This document shows positions 1-9,444 of a stretch of 64,000 nucleotides of DNA, piece by piece. Each line of letters begins with the position of its first letter. Position 1 is the first letter of the stretch. The position numbers were made by a program, and so were the translations under genes. This DNA is from an uncultured Muribaculaceae bacterium. GTDB lineage: Bacteria > Bacteroidota > Bacteroidia > Bacteroidales > Muribaculaceae. The notes under the pieces are model-generated. The model ran no database searches and was not told the DNA's origin. It saw nothing but the letters and a program-made list of their open reading frames with translations. The stretch lies in assembly GCA_910585275.1 (NCBI GenBank), contig CAJUCW010000022.1:1-64000 (forward strand), read 5' to 3'.

Positions 1-405
1 AAAATATCTACGACATTAGCAAGCAATCAATTAGCCATTAACTGAATATCCCTACTTAATGATTGGTATCAGTATCGCGACATATGCTATATGGATTATG
101 TGCGTCGCGAATTATGTTTGGAATGATATTGAAATACGGAAATATACCTACAAAGTGTAACCGTCATGAAAATGACAATCGCTTTGCATCGCCTGATCAA
201 TTTGCCTGTTGACTTTAAAAACATAGTAAGATGCTGATTTGATATTCTTAAAAATTTCTTCAATGAAGAGGAATATTAAACAATAATTTTAACATAAGCA
301 CTTGATAACAGTCGAAAGTTTCCATACTTAATTTGCTTAATATAAGCAAATTCCATTATAATTTATCGCAATTTGCGATAAATTGCGATAAATTGCGATA
401 ATGTT
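1..405. other. Intergenic, no gene seen
   Basis: AT-rich stretch without a convincing reading frame on either strand. The only clear structure is at its right end (362-402), described as a separate repeat. It may hold decayed coding sequence, but nothing recognisable remains. Confidence 0.6.
362..402. repeat. Palindrome plus 10-bp tandem repeats 3' of fic
   Basis: TTTATCGCAA (362-371) is inverted as TTGCGATAAA (373-382), which is then repeated directly at 383-392 and, with one change, at 393-402. The period is 10 bp, about one helical turn. The core TTTATCG resembles the palindrome in the fic promoter (1739-1771). It could be a second binding site for the Fic protein's C-terminal winged helix, which is inference. 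Confidence 0.7.
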
Positions 406-1719
406 TTATCTGATTTTACCCACCAATTGCTCGAAACCAGAGGAACGGACATACCCTTTTGTCCTCCCGTTCAAGCTAATTTCATCCATGTAACCTTTTT
501 CGGTCAGTTTTCTTAAGTCTGATTTCGCGGTGTTGGGTGTTACCCCGAATTTGCCTACAATATCAGTTGAGACAAGCACAATATCAGGATTTTCCATACA
601 AAGTCTCAGAATTTCAGCCTGGCGAGTTGTGATATCGCCAAGATGCAAGAGTTTTTCAGATTTCTTTTTCTCATTGTTTTTGCGTTTAATATATCGACTC
701 AACGCATCAAAAGACTTAAGCAGCACGTCCAAATTATATTGTATGAAATATCCTATATCATTGCCATCAGCTTCAGAATAAAGAAATGCCTTCTCGTAAG
801 ATTTCTTAGAGCCTTTAATAATACGAGAAATAGATAAATATTGCACGAGCCAATAATTTGATTTCATCATATACCAATAGAACAAGGCTCTTGCTGTGCG
901 ACCATTGCCATCAGCAAAAGGGTGATAATAGCCTACAAGAAAGTGTATTGTTATAGCCTTAATTATCGGATGAACGAAAATTTCAGTATTCTCATCATTG
1001 AAAAAAGCGCATAAGCTATTCAAGAACTCATTCAAGCACTCTGCCGATGGCGGCCTATGCACGATTTCGCCCGTTATGCCGTTGCCAACCACAATATTTT
1101 CATCGTCTCTTCTTAGACGACCGGCAGCATCTGGAATATCGAGCGCGTTTTCAGTCATCATCCCATGTATCTGCATTATAAATGCAGGTGTCAACGCTTC
1201 TCTTGCATGATCTCTAATGAAATTAATAGAATTATAGTTGTTTAGAATCATGCGTTGGCTTTTATCTCTTGGAGAAATCTTTTTACGGAGCATCTCCTTT
1301 GCCGCTTCACGCGTTGTAGCGGCACCCTCCATTTGGCTTGAGGCGATTGCCTCCTCCATAATAGAACTGACGAGATATAACTCCTGTGTTGTCTTATCGT
1401 CCGGAAAAATCTTGGATGCACCCCATGAACCGCCAAAATTCATATCAAACTCATGGCATAACCTCTGCATTGCATTTGTCAGAGAAAAATGAATATTATT
1501 TTGAGTCCACACCTTGATATCTGTCAGATTTCTCACTGATTTAACTTTGCTCCATAATTCTATATCCGTCATGCCTGAAGGCGTACGGTATTTAACTTCA
1601 CTCCAATATAAATATCTACTGTTGATTGAGGAAATAAGATTCTTCAATTCTTCAGATTCATTAGAAGTGTCTATGGAAGCAATTGTAGTATGAGGAGGTG
1701 GTTCAATCATAATAATCAA
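406..1719 (-). CDS. Fic family protein, class II, with C-terminal winged helix
   Basis: This is a 437-aa Fic-domain enzyme, expected to transfer AMP from ATP onto a protein hydroxyl. The canonical Fic motif HPFADGNGRTAR begins at His266, the catalytic base. An N-terminal inhibitory helix of the (S/T)xxxE(G/N) type is present as S127-S-Q-M-E131-G132, which makes it a self-inhibited class II enzyme. The last ~80 residues (about 360-437) look like a winged-helix DNA-binding domain. The gene stands alone. Its promoter has TTTG and TATATTTG boxes, with an 11-bp inverted repeat across the promoter, so autoregulation is plausible. M1 at 1719 and M4 at 1710 are both possible starts, each very close to the predicted transcription start. 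The target protein is unknown. Confidence 0.9.
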   Translation of the reverse strand: MIIMIEPPPHTTIASIDTSNESEELKNLISSINSRYLYWSEVKYRTPSGMTDIELWSKVKSVRNLTDIKVWTQNNIHFSLTNAMQRLCHEFDMNFGGSWGASKIFPDDKTTQELYLVSSIMEEAIASSQMEGAATTREAAKEMLRKKISPRDKSQRMILNNYNSINFIRDHAREALTPAFIMQIHGMMTENALDIPDAAGRLRRDDENIVVGNGITGEIVHRPPSAECLNEFLNSLCAFFNDENTEIFVHPIIKAITIHFLVGYYHPFADGNGRTARALFYWYMMKSNYWLVQYLSISRIIKGSKKSYEKAFLYSEADGNDIGYFIQYNLDVLLKSFDALSRYIKRKNNEKKKSEKLLHLGDITTRQAEILRLCMENPDIVLVSTDIVGKFGVTPNTAKSDLRKLTEKGYMDEISLNGRTKGYVRSSGFEQLVGKIR

Positions 1720-1727
1720 TTTGGATA

Positions 1728-1771
1728 CAAATATAGTAATTTATCGTAATTTATCCAAATTTACGATAAAT
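1728..1771 (-). promoter_or_regulatory. fic promoter with overlapping palindromic operator
   Basis: On the minus strand, TTTG (1759-1756), a 20-nt spacer and TATATTTG (1735-1728) match the Bacteroidetes -33/-7 promoter. A perfect 11-bp inverted repeat, ATTTATCGTAA (1739-1749) and TTACGATAAAT (1761-1771), spans the spacer and touches the -33 box. A protein bound there would block RNA polymerase. Confidence 0.7.
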
Positions 1772-1938
1772 AGAAGCATATATATATAATACATATATAT
1801 ATATATTTACCAATTTGATCAAACTCTAACATTATGACTGTCTAAGGGTTTAAATTTTGTCATTAATCAACAATCACAATCGGCCAAACCCAAAAGACAA
1901 GAAAGTGCTCCGCGATTATCGGTGGATGAGGTCGATAA
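1772..1938. other. Intergenic between fic and msrAB
   Basis: A short AT-rich region that includes an (AT)n-like run near 1780-1805. No gene or clear terminator was seen. Confidence 0.5.
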
Positions 1939-3069
1939 TCAGTTTTGTGGCATATATTGACGGTCATCAAGCAGCGGAAGATATTCGCCATAGCCTTCCG
2001 CTTCCATTTCAGATTGGGGAATGAAGCGGAGCGAAGCGCTATTGATGCAATATCTCAACCCTCCTTTCGAACGGGGACCGTCGGGAAAGACATGTCCCAG
2101 ATGCGCATCCCCAATGGCACTACGCACCTCCACACGCCTCATTCCATGCGAATTGTCAGCGCGTTCCGTCAATACGTCGGGAGAAATCGGTCGGCTGAAC
2201 GCCGGCCATCCGCATCCGGAGTCGAATTTGTCCGTCGAAACAAACAATGGCTGCCCTGTAGTGATATCCACATATATCCCCGGTCTGAATTCATGGTCAT
2301 ACTCGTTCGTATATGGCCGCTCGGTAGCTCCATGTTGGGTAACCGCATACTGTTCTGCCGTCAATTTACGCCGCAATTCCTCGTCAGAGGGTTTGCGGTA
2401 TCTCTCCTTATTTATTTCGGCACTTTGGCTTTGCGACAGATAAGGGTCTTTGGCTTGGGCCGCCATCCTCATCAACCCCGGACTGATATGGCAATAACCA
2501 TTCGGATTTTTATTTAGATATTGCTGGTGGTAATTCTCCGCCACATAAAAGTTCTTCAATGGTCCGGTTTCCACAACAATCGGCTCCCTATACCGCTTCT
2601 TTTCCCGAGCCATCGCCTCATCGATAACCGGACGGTCTGAGATTTCCGTATAATATATCCCGGTGCGATATTGTGTGCCGACATCATTTCCCTGCCGATT
2701 AAGTAAAGTAGGGTCAATGGTCTTGAAATATAATTCTATAAGGAATGGCAGCGACACTACGTCGGGGTCATAGACCACCTTTACCGTCTCGACGGCTCCT
2801 GTAAAACCACTGCATACATCGCGATAAGAGGGCGACGACACCCGGCTGTTGGCATACCCGGCTTCAGTTGTCACCACCCCCGGCACCAATGAAAAGAAAT
2901 GCTCCGTACCCCAGAAACATCCCCCGGCAAAATATATATCTTTCATATCCTTGTTTTCAGAAATTCGATTGCGGTCTGTTCCATCCTGCGCGGCATGTCC
3001 CGCACATCCACATAGCAACATCCACATCATTGTAATTAATACTATACGCATCATCATATTCAACGTCAT
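1939..3069 (-). CDS. msrAB: Bifunctional methionine sulfoxide reductase MsrA-MsrB, lipoprotein
   Basis: Two reductase domains are fused. The N-terminal MsrA has GGCFWG with the catalytic Cys, reducing Met-S-sulfoxide. The C-terminal MsrB has [11 protein letters not shown] and RYCINS, reducing the R isomer. The open frame extends upstream to 3174, but the hydrophobic stretch followed by LLCGC is a lipoprotein signal, so the start is placed at 3069 (MTLN; nearby Met codons at 3057-3051 are alternatives), giving about 376 aa. The lipobox Cys predicts anchoring on the periplasmic face of a membrane, fitting repair of oxidised envelope proteins. The gene is divergent from the CNNM-like gene at 3280. 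No partner reductase is seen beside it. Confidence 0.92.
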   Translation of the reverse strand: MTLNMMMRIVLITMMWMLLCGCAGHAAQDGTDRNRISENKDMKDIYFAGGCFWGTEHFFSLVPGVVTTEAGYANSRVSSPSYRDVCSGFTGAVETVKVVYDPDVVSLPFLIELYFKTIDPTLLNRQGNDVGTQYRTGIYYTEISDRPVIDEAMAREKKRYREPIVVETGPLKNFYVAENYHQQYLNKNPNGYCHISPGLMRMAAQAKDPYLSQSQSAEINKERYRKPSDEELRRKLTAEQYAVTQHGATERPYTNEYDHEFRPGIYVDITTGQPLFVSTDKFDSGCGWPAFSRPISPDVLTERADNSHGMRRVEVRSAIGDAHLGHVFPDGPRSKGGLRYCINSASLRFIPQSEMEAEGYGEYLPLLDDRQYMPQN

Positions 3070-3279
3070 TCTCCTTGTCTCGGTTCGCCACAAATCGAGG
3101 CCAATCTCACAATGAACTGCAAAAAATGTAGCCAGACATCGCGCATATTCCTCGGAAACATCAAACACTTGCATCTATAACAAGATATTACGGTCGGCAA
3201 CGTTGTGCGGGGGCGGCCACGGCAATGCAAACAAAGGGAGTGGAAATGCGTTGTATATTGTAAAATCCATATTGTTTGT

Positions 3280-4560
3280 ATGTACGATTTAGTTATAATA
3301 ATCGCATTAATTCTTCTCAACGGGGTATTCTCCATGTCGGAGGTAGCCCTTATTTCCGCACGAAAATCAAAACTGACGGCCGATGCCAACAAGGGCAGCC
3401 GTAACGCAATCACCGCATTGAAGCTACAGAGCGAGCCTGACCGTTTTCTATCCACCATACAAATAGGCATTACCCTAATCGGCATACTTACAGGTTTATT
3501 CTCCGGTGCCACCATAGCCACCGACGTAGCCCGTTATTTCACCGGACTGGGTGTGTCGCCACATCTGGCTTTGAATCTTTCCAGAATCACGATAGTGGCT
3601 TTTGTAACCTATCTGTCGATTGTGGTCGGTGAACTTGTCCCGAAACGTCTCGGCATGGGTAAAGCCGACACCATAGCCAAAATCGTTGCCGGTCCCATGA
3701 AACTGCTGTCGATTATCGCCTACCCTATAGTTTGGCTTCTGTCGGCCTCGACGGCACTCCTGGTCAAACTCTTCAACATCAGCGACACATCTTCAAAAGT
3801 GACCGAAGAGGAAATAAAATCGCTTATTCAAGAGGGAGCTGACTCCGGCGAAGTGAGGGAAGTGGAACAAGACATCATGGAGCGTGCCCTCGTGATGGGA
3901 GACAGCCGCATCGACGCCATCATGACAAACCGCAAGGACGTGGCATCGCTTACGGTTGACATGGACTCGGAAACCATACGCAATGTCCTTGCCGAGGAAC
4001 TGCATTCCTCCTATCCGGTGTTTGACAGGGAAAAAAAGGAGATTTGCGGCGTAGTGTCGCTAAAACGCCTTATACTCACATTGGGGTCATCCGACTTTAA
4101 TATTGAACAAGAACTGACCTCGGGACTGTGTCTGCCTGATTCAATGACTTTCTACGATGCACTGGAAACATTCAGAAGCTCCAACGAGCACTCCGCTCTT
4201 GTATATGACGAATATGGCAATTTCCAGGGAATAGTCACTCTCCGGGATATTCTCGACGGACTCATCGGCAACCTCTCTCAAGGCGACGACGGTCCGATAA
4301 TAGTCAAACGTGCTGAAAAAGAGGAATGGCTTGTTGATGGTCAGTGTCCTGTTTACGATTTTCTGGAATATTTCGGAAAGGAAAATTTGTATAAACCGGC
4401 CACCTACACCACCATCGGCGGATTAATAATCGAAACCATGAGAAAAGTGCCCGTGGAGGGCGACCTTATCTCATGGAATTGCTTCCGTCTCGAAGTGACC
4501 GACATGGACCGCGCCCGAATCGACAAAGTTACGGTAGTGCTCACCAATCCCGATGACTAA
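3280..4560 (+). CDS. CNNM/CorC-HlyC family membrane protein (DUF21-CBS-CorC)
   Basis: A 426-aa protein starting MYDLVIIIALILLNG. An upstream in-frame extension to 3205 is rejected because it would put a polar Arg/Lys-rich segment before the first membrane helix. Order: DUF21 membrane domain with about four hydrophobic helices (1-180), a pair of CBS domains (about 195-325), then a C-terminal CorC_HlyC domain (about 340-420). The family is linked to divalent cation, mainly magnesium, efflux or homeostasis. The older name haemolysin is not informative. It appears monocistronic. Confidence 0.9.
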   Translation: MYDLVIIIALILLNGVFSMSEVALISARKSKLTADANKGSRNAITALKLQSEPDRFLSTIQIGITLIGILTGLFSGATIATDVARYFTGLGVSPHLALNLSRITIVAFVTYLSIVVGELVPKRLGMGKADTIAKIVAGPMKLLSIIAYPIVWLLSASTALLVKLFNISDTSSKVTEEEIKSLIQEGADSGEVREVEQDIMERALVMGDSRIDAIMTNRKDVASLTVDMDSETIRNVLAEELHSSYPVFDREKKEICGVVSLKRLILTLGSSDFNIEQELTSGLCLPDSMTFYDALETFRSSNEHSALVYDEYGNFQGIVTLRDILDGLIGNLSQGDDGPIIVKRAEKEEWLVDGQCPVYDFLEYFGKENLYKPATYTTIGGLIIETMRKVPVEGDLISWNCFRLEVTDMDRARIDKVTVVLTNPDD

Positions 4561-4670
4561 TCAGCCATTGAATGCAATCCGTACATGCGCTATTCATTTA
4601 TTATAGACTGAAGGCAAAAGAATTCTGCCACATATTTGCACACAAACATGACTGATATCTAAAATTTTAT

Positions 4671-4678
4671 TATCTTTG
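4671..4678 (+). promoter_or_regulatory. -7 box next to the start codon at 4682
   Basis: TATCTTTG matches TAnnTTTG and ends only 3 nt before ATG 4682. Transcription would begin at or after that ATG, so translation may use ATG 4691 or a leaderless mRNA. No good TTTG -33 box is visible upstream. Confidence 0.5.
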
Positions 4679-4681
4679 CAC

Positions 4682-5560
4682 ATGGAATCCATGCAATATA
4701 ATGAAATTATAATATATCAGCCTGATGAAACTCTTGCTCTTGACGTAAGGGTGGAAGATGAATCCGTATGGCTAACACAAGCTCAGATAGTCAATTTATT
4801 CAATTCAAGTAAGGCTAATATCAGTGAACATCTGAAACATATTTTCACCTCAGGCGAACTTACAAAAGAAGCAACTGTTCGGAAATTCCGAACAGTTCGA
4901 CAAGAAGGGAATCGCAGAGTGAATAGAGAAATTGAGTTTTTTAATCTTGATGTAATAATTTCAGTAGGCTATAGGGTAAATACAGTCCGTGGTATTCAAT
5001 TCCGTCAATGGGCCAACAAGGTCTTGAAAGAATATCTTCTCCGCGGTTATGCACTCAATCAACGGCTGATACAACTTGAAGACCGAATTGACCGCCGTTT
5101 TTCGGAATACGACCGACATCTGTTGCAACTTGATGAAAAAGTTGATTTCTTTGTCCGTAGTTCCATCCAACCTAAGGAAGGTATATTTTTCAACGGACAG
5201 ATATTCGATGCGTATGCCTTCGTTGCTGATTTGATAAGGAAAGCCAAGAGTAGGATTGTGGTCATTGACAGCTACATTGACGATTCCGTATTGGTGCAAC
5301 TCTCAAAACGTAAACCCGGTGTAACCGTAGATATTTACGATGGCCAGATTTCCAACCAGTTGCGCCAAGATGTAGAAAAACACAACGCCCAATATCCGGG
5401 AGTGACATTACATGCCTACAACAGGGCTCACGACCGTTTTCTGATAATCGACGAGGATGTCTATCATATCGGGCATTCCCTCAAAGACCTCGGAAAGAAA
5501 CTGTTCGCATTCTCCAAGATGGAAGTAATGACCGGAACAGAACTTATTTCGCGACTTTAA
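4682..5560 (+). CDS. RhuM/ORF6N-like protein with C-terminal PLD-like HxxFLIID motif
   Basis: A 292-aa cytoplasmic protein. Residues ~1-130 resemble the virulence RhuM / KilA-N-type DNA-binding family, with a WLTQAQIVNLFNSSKANISEH helix-turn-helix-like segment. Residues ~130-165 are coiled coil. The C-terminal part has RIVVIDSYID and HDRFLIIDED, reminiscent of phospholipase D-like domains in phage-defence and abortive-infection proteins, but only one H-x-x-F motif is seen rather than two full HKD motifs. The start is ATG 4682; a TTG at 4676 precedes it and ATG 4691 is an alternative. The gene stands alone. The role is unknown; a link to mobile elements or defence is inference from the family. 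Confidence 0.75.
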   Translation: MESMQYNEIIIYQPDETLALDVRVEDESVWLTQAQIVNLFNSSKANISEHLKHIFTSGELTKEATVRKFRTVRQEGNRRVNREIEFFNLDVIISVGYRVNTVRGIQFRQWANKVLKEYLLRGYALNQRLIQLEDRIDRRFSEYDRHLLQLDEKVDFFVRSSIQPKEGIFFNGQIFDAYAFVADLIRKAKSRIVVIDSYIDDSVLVQLSKRKPGVTVDIYDGQISNQLRQDVEKHNAQYPGVTLHAYNRAHDRFLIIDEDVYHIGHSLKDLGKKLFAFSKMEVMTGTELISRL

Positions 5561-5673
5561 ATAATTGCACCTGATTCCAAACAAAAATCCATAATTTACA
5601 GTCCGTAATTTCAATTCCTGGATAAAAAGGGTTGTATCAATCGGGGAGATTTTGTAATTTAGCGGATACCATT

Positions 5674-7296
5674 ATGAACAATCCGTTTGAATATATACCC
5701 GACCGCGAATGCCAACAGGCTTTTCGGGAATTGATTAAAAAAATCGAGACTCTGAAGAGTAGCGGTAACCCTGACGATATCCGGGTTGTCCGTGAATTTG
5801 AGGCAGGTAAGATGCTTGGCGTGCTGATAGCATCCGATGCGTCAGGTATTCGCCACACGCTCTTCGCCTTTTCCGGGCAGATAGGCGACAGTGGCTTTTA
5901 TCATCCGGGATTCGTGGGTCCGGCTTTCGACTATCTCCGGCCGGACGGTTATTTCAAAACAAAGGAAAAGGATATCTCGCACCAAAACATTGAGATATCC
6001 CGGTTTGAAAGGGAACGGCTGTCAAAGATAAGATACGACTATGAAAGCGCCCGGAAAAGATGTGAAACCGAAGTGGCTGAATATAGGGAGAAGTGCCGGA
6101 TTTCAAAAAATGAAAGAGACGCCAAGAGAGCGTCAGGCAATCCGGATGAGGCAGAATTAGCCGCCATGATTCGCCAGAGCCAGTTTGAAAAAGCGGAGCT
6201 TCACCGCATTAAAAAGAGAATGGCAGTGAAGCTCGAACCTTTTGACATTAAATTGAAAGAAGCACAATCTCGTCTCGAAGCCCTAAAAGAGAAACGACGT
6301 TCCGATTCCGAGGCATTGCAGACATGGCTGTTCTCTAACTTCAGACTTCTCAACGCCCGTGGTGAAAGCCGTAATCTGATTGAGATTTTTGCCGACACTC
6401 CTACGCGCATACCCCCTTCCGGAGCCGGCGAATGTTGCGCCCCAAAACTGTTGCAGGCGGCATATCTCCAAGGCTGGCACCCGGAAGCGATAGCGGAATA
6501 CTGGTATGGTAAACCGAAAAGCGGAGAAGTGCGCGTCCATGGTTGCCATTATCCGGCATGCCGGGGGAAATGCCTTCCGGTGCTACGCTGGATGCTACAA
6601 GGTCTGGACATAGAGCCTCCACTTTCCGACTCATTCACGTGTGCGGCAATTCAAGAGCCGGAGATAATTTTTGAAAACCAGTGGTTTTGCGTGGTCAACA
6701 AACCGTCGGGAATGCTCTCCGTGCCGGGTAAAGGCGAAGCTGTCTCCGTACAAAATTGGCTTGAAGACAGATATGGGCGCGACAAATCTGTAAAAATGGC
6801 ACATCGCCTTGACCAAGACACATCCGGATTACTGATAGCCACCTTCGGGGAACTCCCCTACAAGACAATGCAGTCGCTTTTCGCAACACGAAAAGTCACA
6901 AAAACCTACGTGGCAGACTTGGAAGGCGACTATGAATCACGCGCCATCCCTCAAAAAGGACGCATCGACCTGCCACTCTCTCCAGATTGGCTCGACCGTC
7001 CCCGCCAACGTGTTGATTTAGAAAGTGGCAAAGAAGCAATGACCGACTATGAATTCATAAGCGTAGCGGAAGGATTCAGCCGCATAATATTTCACCCTCA
7101 CACCGGACGTACCCACCAGTTGCGGGTGCATTCCGCCTCCGTGATGGGGCTCGGCCTACCTATTGCAGGCGACCGCCTCTACGGCACTAAGTCCGGCAGT
7201 CAACACAGACGGCTTCACCTCCATGCCCATAAGATTGAGTTCACTTTCCCGATAGACGGTAAAAACTACACTTTCGAATCGCCTGTCCCGTTTTGA
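5674..7296 (+). CDS. RluA-family pseudouridine synthase with long N-terminal region
   Basis: A 540-aa protein. The C-terminal ~230 residues are an RluA-type pseudouridine synthase: MAHRLDQDTSGLLI carries the catalytic Asp, and HPHTGRTHQLRVH is the family's later motif. The N-terminal ~300 residues hold a predicted coiled coil (about 95-215, rich in Glu/Lys/Arg) and a segment with CHYPACRGKCLPVLRWML, suggestive of RNA or metal binding. This extended form is known in Bacteroidetes. It isomerises uridine in rRNA or tRNA; the target site cannot be told from sequence. The start is taken at ATG 5674, because an upstream frame to 5632 adds an unlikely leader. Confidence 0.9.
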   Translation: MNNPFEYIPDRECQQAFRELIKKIETLKSSGNPDDIRVVREFEAGKMLGVLIASDASGIRHTLFAFSGQIGDSGFYHPGFVGPAFDYLRPDGYFKTKEKDISHQNIEISRFERERLSKIRYDYESARKRCETEVAEYREKCRISKNERDAKRASGNPDEAELAAMIRQSQFEKAELHRIKKRMAVKLEPFDIKLKEAQSRLEALKEKRRSDSEALQTWLFSNFRLLNARGESRNLIEIFADTPTRIPPSGAGECCAPKLLQAAYLQGWHPEAIAEYWYGKPKSGEVRVHGCHYPACRGKCLPVLRWMLQGLDIEPPLSDSFTCAAIQEPEIIFENQWFCVVNKPSGMLSVPGKGEAVSVQNWLEDRYGRDKSVKMAHRLDQDTSGLLIATFGELPYKTMQSLFATRKVTKTYVADLEGDYESRAIPQKGRIDLPLSPDWLDRPRQRVDLESGKEAMTDYEFISVAEGFSRIIFHPHTGRTHQLRVHSASVMGLGLPIAGDRLYGTKSGSQHRRLHLHAHKIEFTFPIDGKNYTFESPVPF

Positions 7297-7298
7297 GG

Positions 7299-7835
7299 TC
7301 ATGCATATTCGATTTTGCCGACGATTTTACGGCTCGGCACAGCATCGCCCTCTCCCTTTACCGAAGGCTGGTGCATATCTTTAGGGAAATAGAGGAAGAA
7401 ACGGCCCGGGTCTGCCTTTGAATACACGATTGGCTTGTCGGTGGAATAATTCGTACGGTCCTTCACCGGGTCATAATCATTTATAGGAGTCACCTCCGAT
7501 GCCACTCCCATAATCTCGTTTCCCTCGAAAGTATATTGAAGGTCTATAAACTTGCGATGCGACTCTATTTTGGTGTTTTCGCTGTCTTTAGGTGTGTATT
7601 CAAGCACATTGATCCAAAGACGTCCAGGCACAAGTTCAATCTTACCCGCCTCTAATTTTGAAAAATCTGCAGAAGCAAGGAAAGAAAAAAGTTTATCCCA
7701 TAATTCCTTGTTCTTTTCATACTGAGTTGCGAACTCCATCGCGTCAACCGATTCATCGGCATCCACATTCCATCCGTTAGCCCATGCGCGGCTCTTCACC
7801 CATGCGAGAGCCTCCTGCTGTTTGATATCAGACAT
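7299..7835 (-). CDS. YhcH/YjgK/YiaL family protein
   Basis: A 178-aa cupin-like protein of the DUF386 family. Members act on sugars such as sialic acid (anomerase) or are named beta-galactosidase subunit. The C-terminal FFLYFPKDMHQPSV and KIVGKIEYA segments contain the conserved His and Lys of the fold. It has its own promoter (7865-7895), which lies partly inside the end of the upstream histidine kinase gene. It is convergent with the RluA-type gene, with a 2-nt gap. The substrate is unknown. Confidence 0.88.
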   Translation of the reverse strand: MSDIKQQEALAWVKSRAWANGWNVDADESVDAMEFATQYEKNKELWDKLFSFLASADFSKLEAGKIELVPGRLWINVLEYTPKDSENTKIESHRKFIDLQYTFEGNEIMGVASEVTPINDYDPVKDRTNYSTDKPIVYSKADPGRFFLYFPKDMHQPSVKGEGDAVPSRKIVGKIEYA

Positions 7836-7864
7836 AGTTTATTTCGTTTTTAATTTTGATAAGG

Positions 7865-7895
7865 CAAATATAGCCAAATTTCAGTTTAAATCAAA
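7865..7895 (-). promoter_or_regulatory. Promoter of the YhcH-family gene
   Basis: On the minus strand, TTTG (7895-7892), a 19-nt spacer and TATATTTG (7872-7865). The -33 box overlaps the 3' end of the histidine kinase gene. The leader to ATG 7835 is about 25 nt. Confidence 0.7.
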
Positions 7896-8869
7896 ATGAC
7901 AACGGCTTTGGCACCGTGTGGCGACGAGATAAGACGGAGGTCGCCGCCGTGCTGGCGCACTATCTGGCGGCTCAACGAAAGTCCTACCCCGCTTCCGCCG
8001 GGCTTCGTTGTGACAAACGGCTGGAAGAGCATGTCTATAATGGATGGTGATATTCCCGAGCCGTTGTCTTCGACAGTGATATAAGGGTGGCCGTCTGACA
8101 ACGAGGCCGTGACGCTCACCGATGGATATTTCACTCCGGCCACCGCATCAAGGGCGTTGCGCAGCAAATTCACCATGACCTGGCTCATCAGCGAAACGTC
8201 GATATTCAACGTCATCCCTTGGCCCACCGTATAACGGCATACCTCCGGCGGCAATCCCCTTTCCTTGATTTCGACCGCCACGAGTGTCTCTATGCGTTCG
8301 AAGAAAAGAGTGGCATCGACGGCGGCGATTTCCGGCGGAGGAAGATGCGTGAGCCTGTAATATGAATCGAGGAAACGCTTCATCCCTTCGCTTTGGCTTC
8401 TGATTACTCCCAATGCTTCGGTGAGATTTTCTCCTTCATATTTTTCGGGATGTTTTTCCATATCGGAAGAAATGGAGATGACAGGCGTGATGGAATTGCG
8501 CATTTCATGCGTCATAATCTTAAGAATCCTGTCGTAATAAAGTTTGCGGGTTTCGAGTTGGCTTAAACCGGATCGGTAAATGTCAACTATACGGCTCATC
8601 GACGCAGACATTTCGCGGAGCAAAGGGTCGTCGTTGCCGATGTCGAACCTTGCGGTGGTGTCGTTCATCTCCAATGATTTCACGAACACCGACATCACAA
8701 GAACGAGTTTCCTTACCAATGCCATAACCGCCACCACCGCGACCGACACCGCTATCACGGCAAAAATCCCTTGCGGCACCCTGCCGGACAGAAACAGCCA
8801 TGTTGCAATCGCCGAAAGTCCTATAATCGAGCACAGGAGCAACACCAGATTCAGACGAAACCTTTTCAT
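7886..8869 (-). CDS. Sensor histidine kinase
   Basis: A 327-aa membrane kinase. Two hydrophobic helices (about 8-27 and 35-60) have almost no periplasmic loop, so it probably senses the membrane or an internal signal. The H-box MTHEMRNSITP has phospho-acceptor His121. The N-box NLLRNALDAV, DNGSGI and GGSGVGLSLSRQI form the HATPase domain, and the protein ends right after it. It overlaps the response regulator gene by 4 nt (8866-8869), so the pair is coupled. The neighbouring divergent efflux operon is the likely target of the pair. Confidence 0.92.
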   Translation of the reverse strand: MKRFRLNLVLLLCSIIGLSAIATWLFLSGRVPQGIFAVIAVSVAVVAVMALVRKLVLVMSVFVKSLEMNDTTARFDIGNDDPLLREMSASMSRIVDIYRSGLSQLETRKLYYDRILKIMTHEMRNSITPVISISSDMEKHPEKYEGENLTEALGVIRSQSEGMKRFLDSYYRLTHLPPPEIAAVDATLFFERIETLVAVEIKERGLPPEVCRYTVGQGMTLNIDVSLMSQVMVNLLRNALDAVAGVKYPSVSVTASLSDGHPYITVEDNGSGISPSIIDMLFQPFVTTKPGGSGVGLSLSRQIVRQHGGDLRLISSPHGAKAVVILI

Positions 8870-9444
8870 TTCTTTTTAAGCATGTTGTAGAGGGTCTGGC
8901 GGTTAATGCCCAAACGTTCGGACGCCGCGCTCAGATTGCCTCCGCACTGGTCGATAACCTCTCGCACGTGGTCGAGTTTCAGTTCGTCGAGGGTCATCCG
9001 TTTGCGCAGCGACTCCTTCTGTTCTATCTCGCGGGCGTTGTGGAGCGTCCGGAGGCGTTGCGTCTCGGATTTATTCTTTTCGATAGCCTTGTGTAGCTTT
9101 GAGATAAGTTCGTCGTTATCCCAGGGTTTGGTTACAAAATCTTCTGCACCGAGTTTCATGGCTTCCACGGCGAGAGGCACATCGCCGAAAGCCGTAATCA
9201 TAACCACAGCGGGTGCAGGTTGCATACCCTTTATACGCGACAGCCAGAAAATGCCGTCGCTGCCGTCAAGGCGGCTCGAATCGAAATTCATATCGAGGAG
9301 CACGGCATCGATGTTGCCGCCTGCAAGCAAAGCCGGAATCAACTGCGGGTCGCCCACGGCTGCGATTTCGTCAAACTCTCCCGCGAGCACCAACTTAAGG
9401 GTGGTCCTCACCGCCGGATTATCGTCAATAATCAGAATCTTCAT
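8866..9444 (-). CDS. Response regulator, receiver plus Fis-type helix-turn-helix
   Basis: A 192-aa regulator. The receiver domain (1-115) has the acidic pair D7-D8, phospho-acceptor Asp51 in VLLDMNF, and Lys in FVTKPWD. The C-terminal ~45 residues are a Fis/HTH_8 domain (NLSAASERLGINRQTLYNMLKKK). There is no AAA+ domain between them, so it belongs with ActR/RegA-like regulators and should not activate sigma-54 directly. The start overlaps the end of hepT by 4 nt and the stop overlaps the kinase by 4 nt. TGTC-N9-GACA sites upstream of tolC (10398-10434) are of the type bound by Fis-like domains, which makes the efflux operon a good candidate target. Confidence 0.92.
   Translation of the reverse strand: MKILIIDDNPAVRTTLKLVLAGEFDEIAAVGDPQLIPALLAGGNIDAVLLDMNFDSSRLDGSDGIFWLSRIKGMQPAPAVVMITAFGDVPLAVEAMKLGAEDFVTKPWDNDELISKLHKAIEKNKSETQRLRTLHNAREIEQKESLRKRMTLDELKLDHVREVIDQCGGNLSAASERLGINRQTLYNMLKKK

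Noticed and set aside
8866..9444. NtrC-type sigma-54 activator
   Set aside because: There is no AAA+ domain between the receiver and the Fis-type end, and no -24/-12 promoter was seen near the efflux operon.
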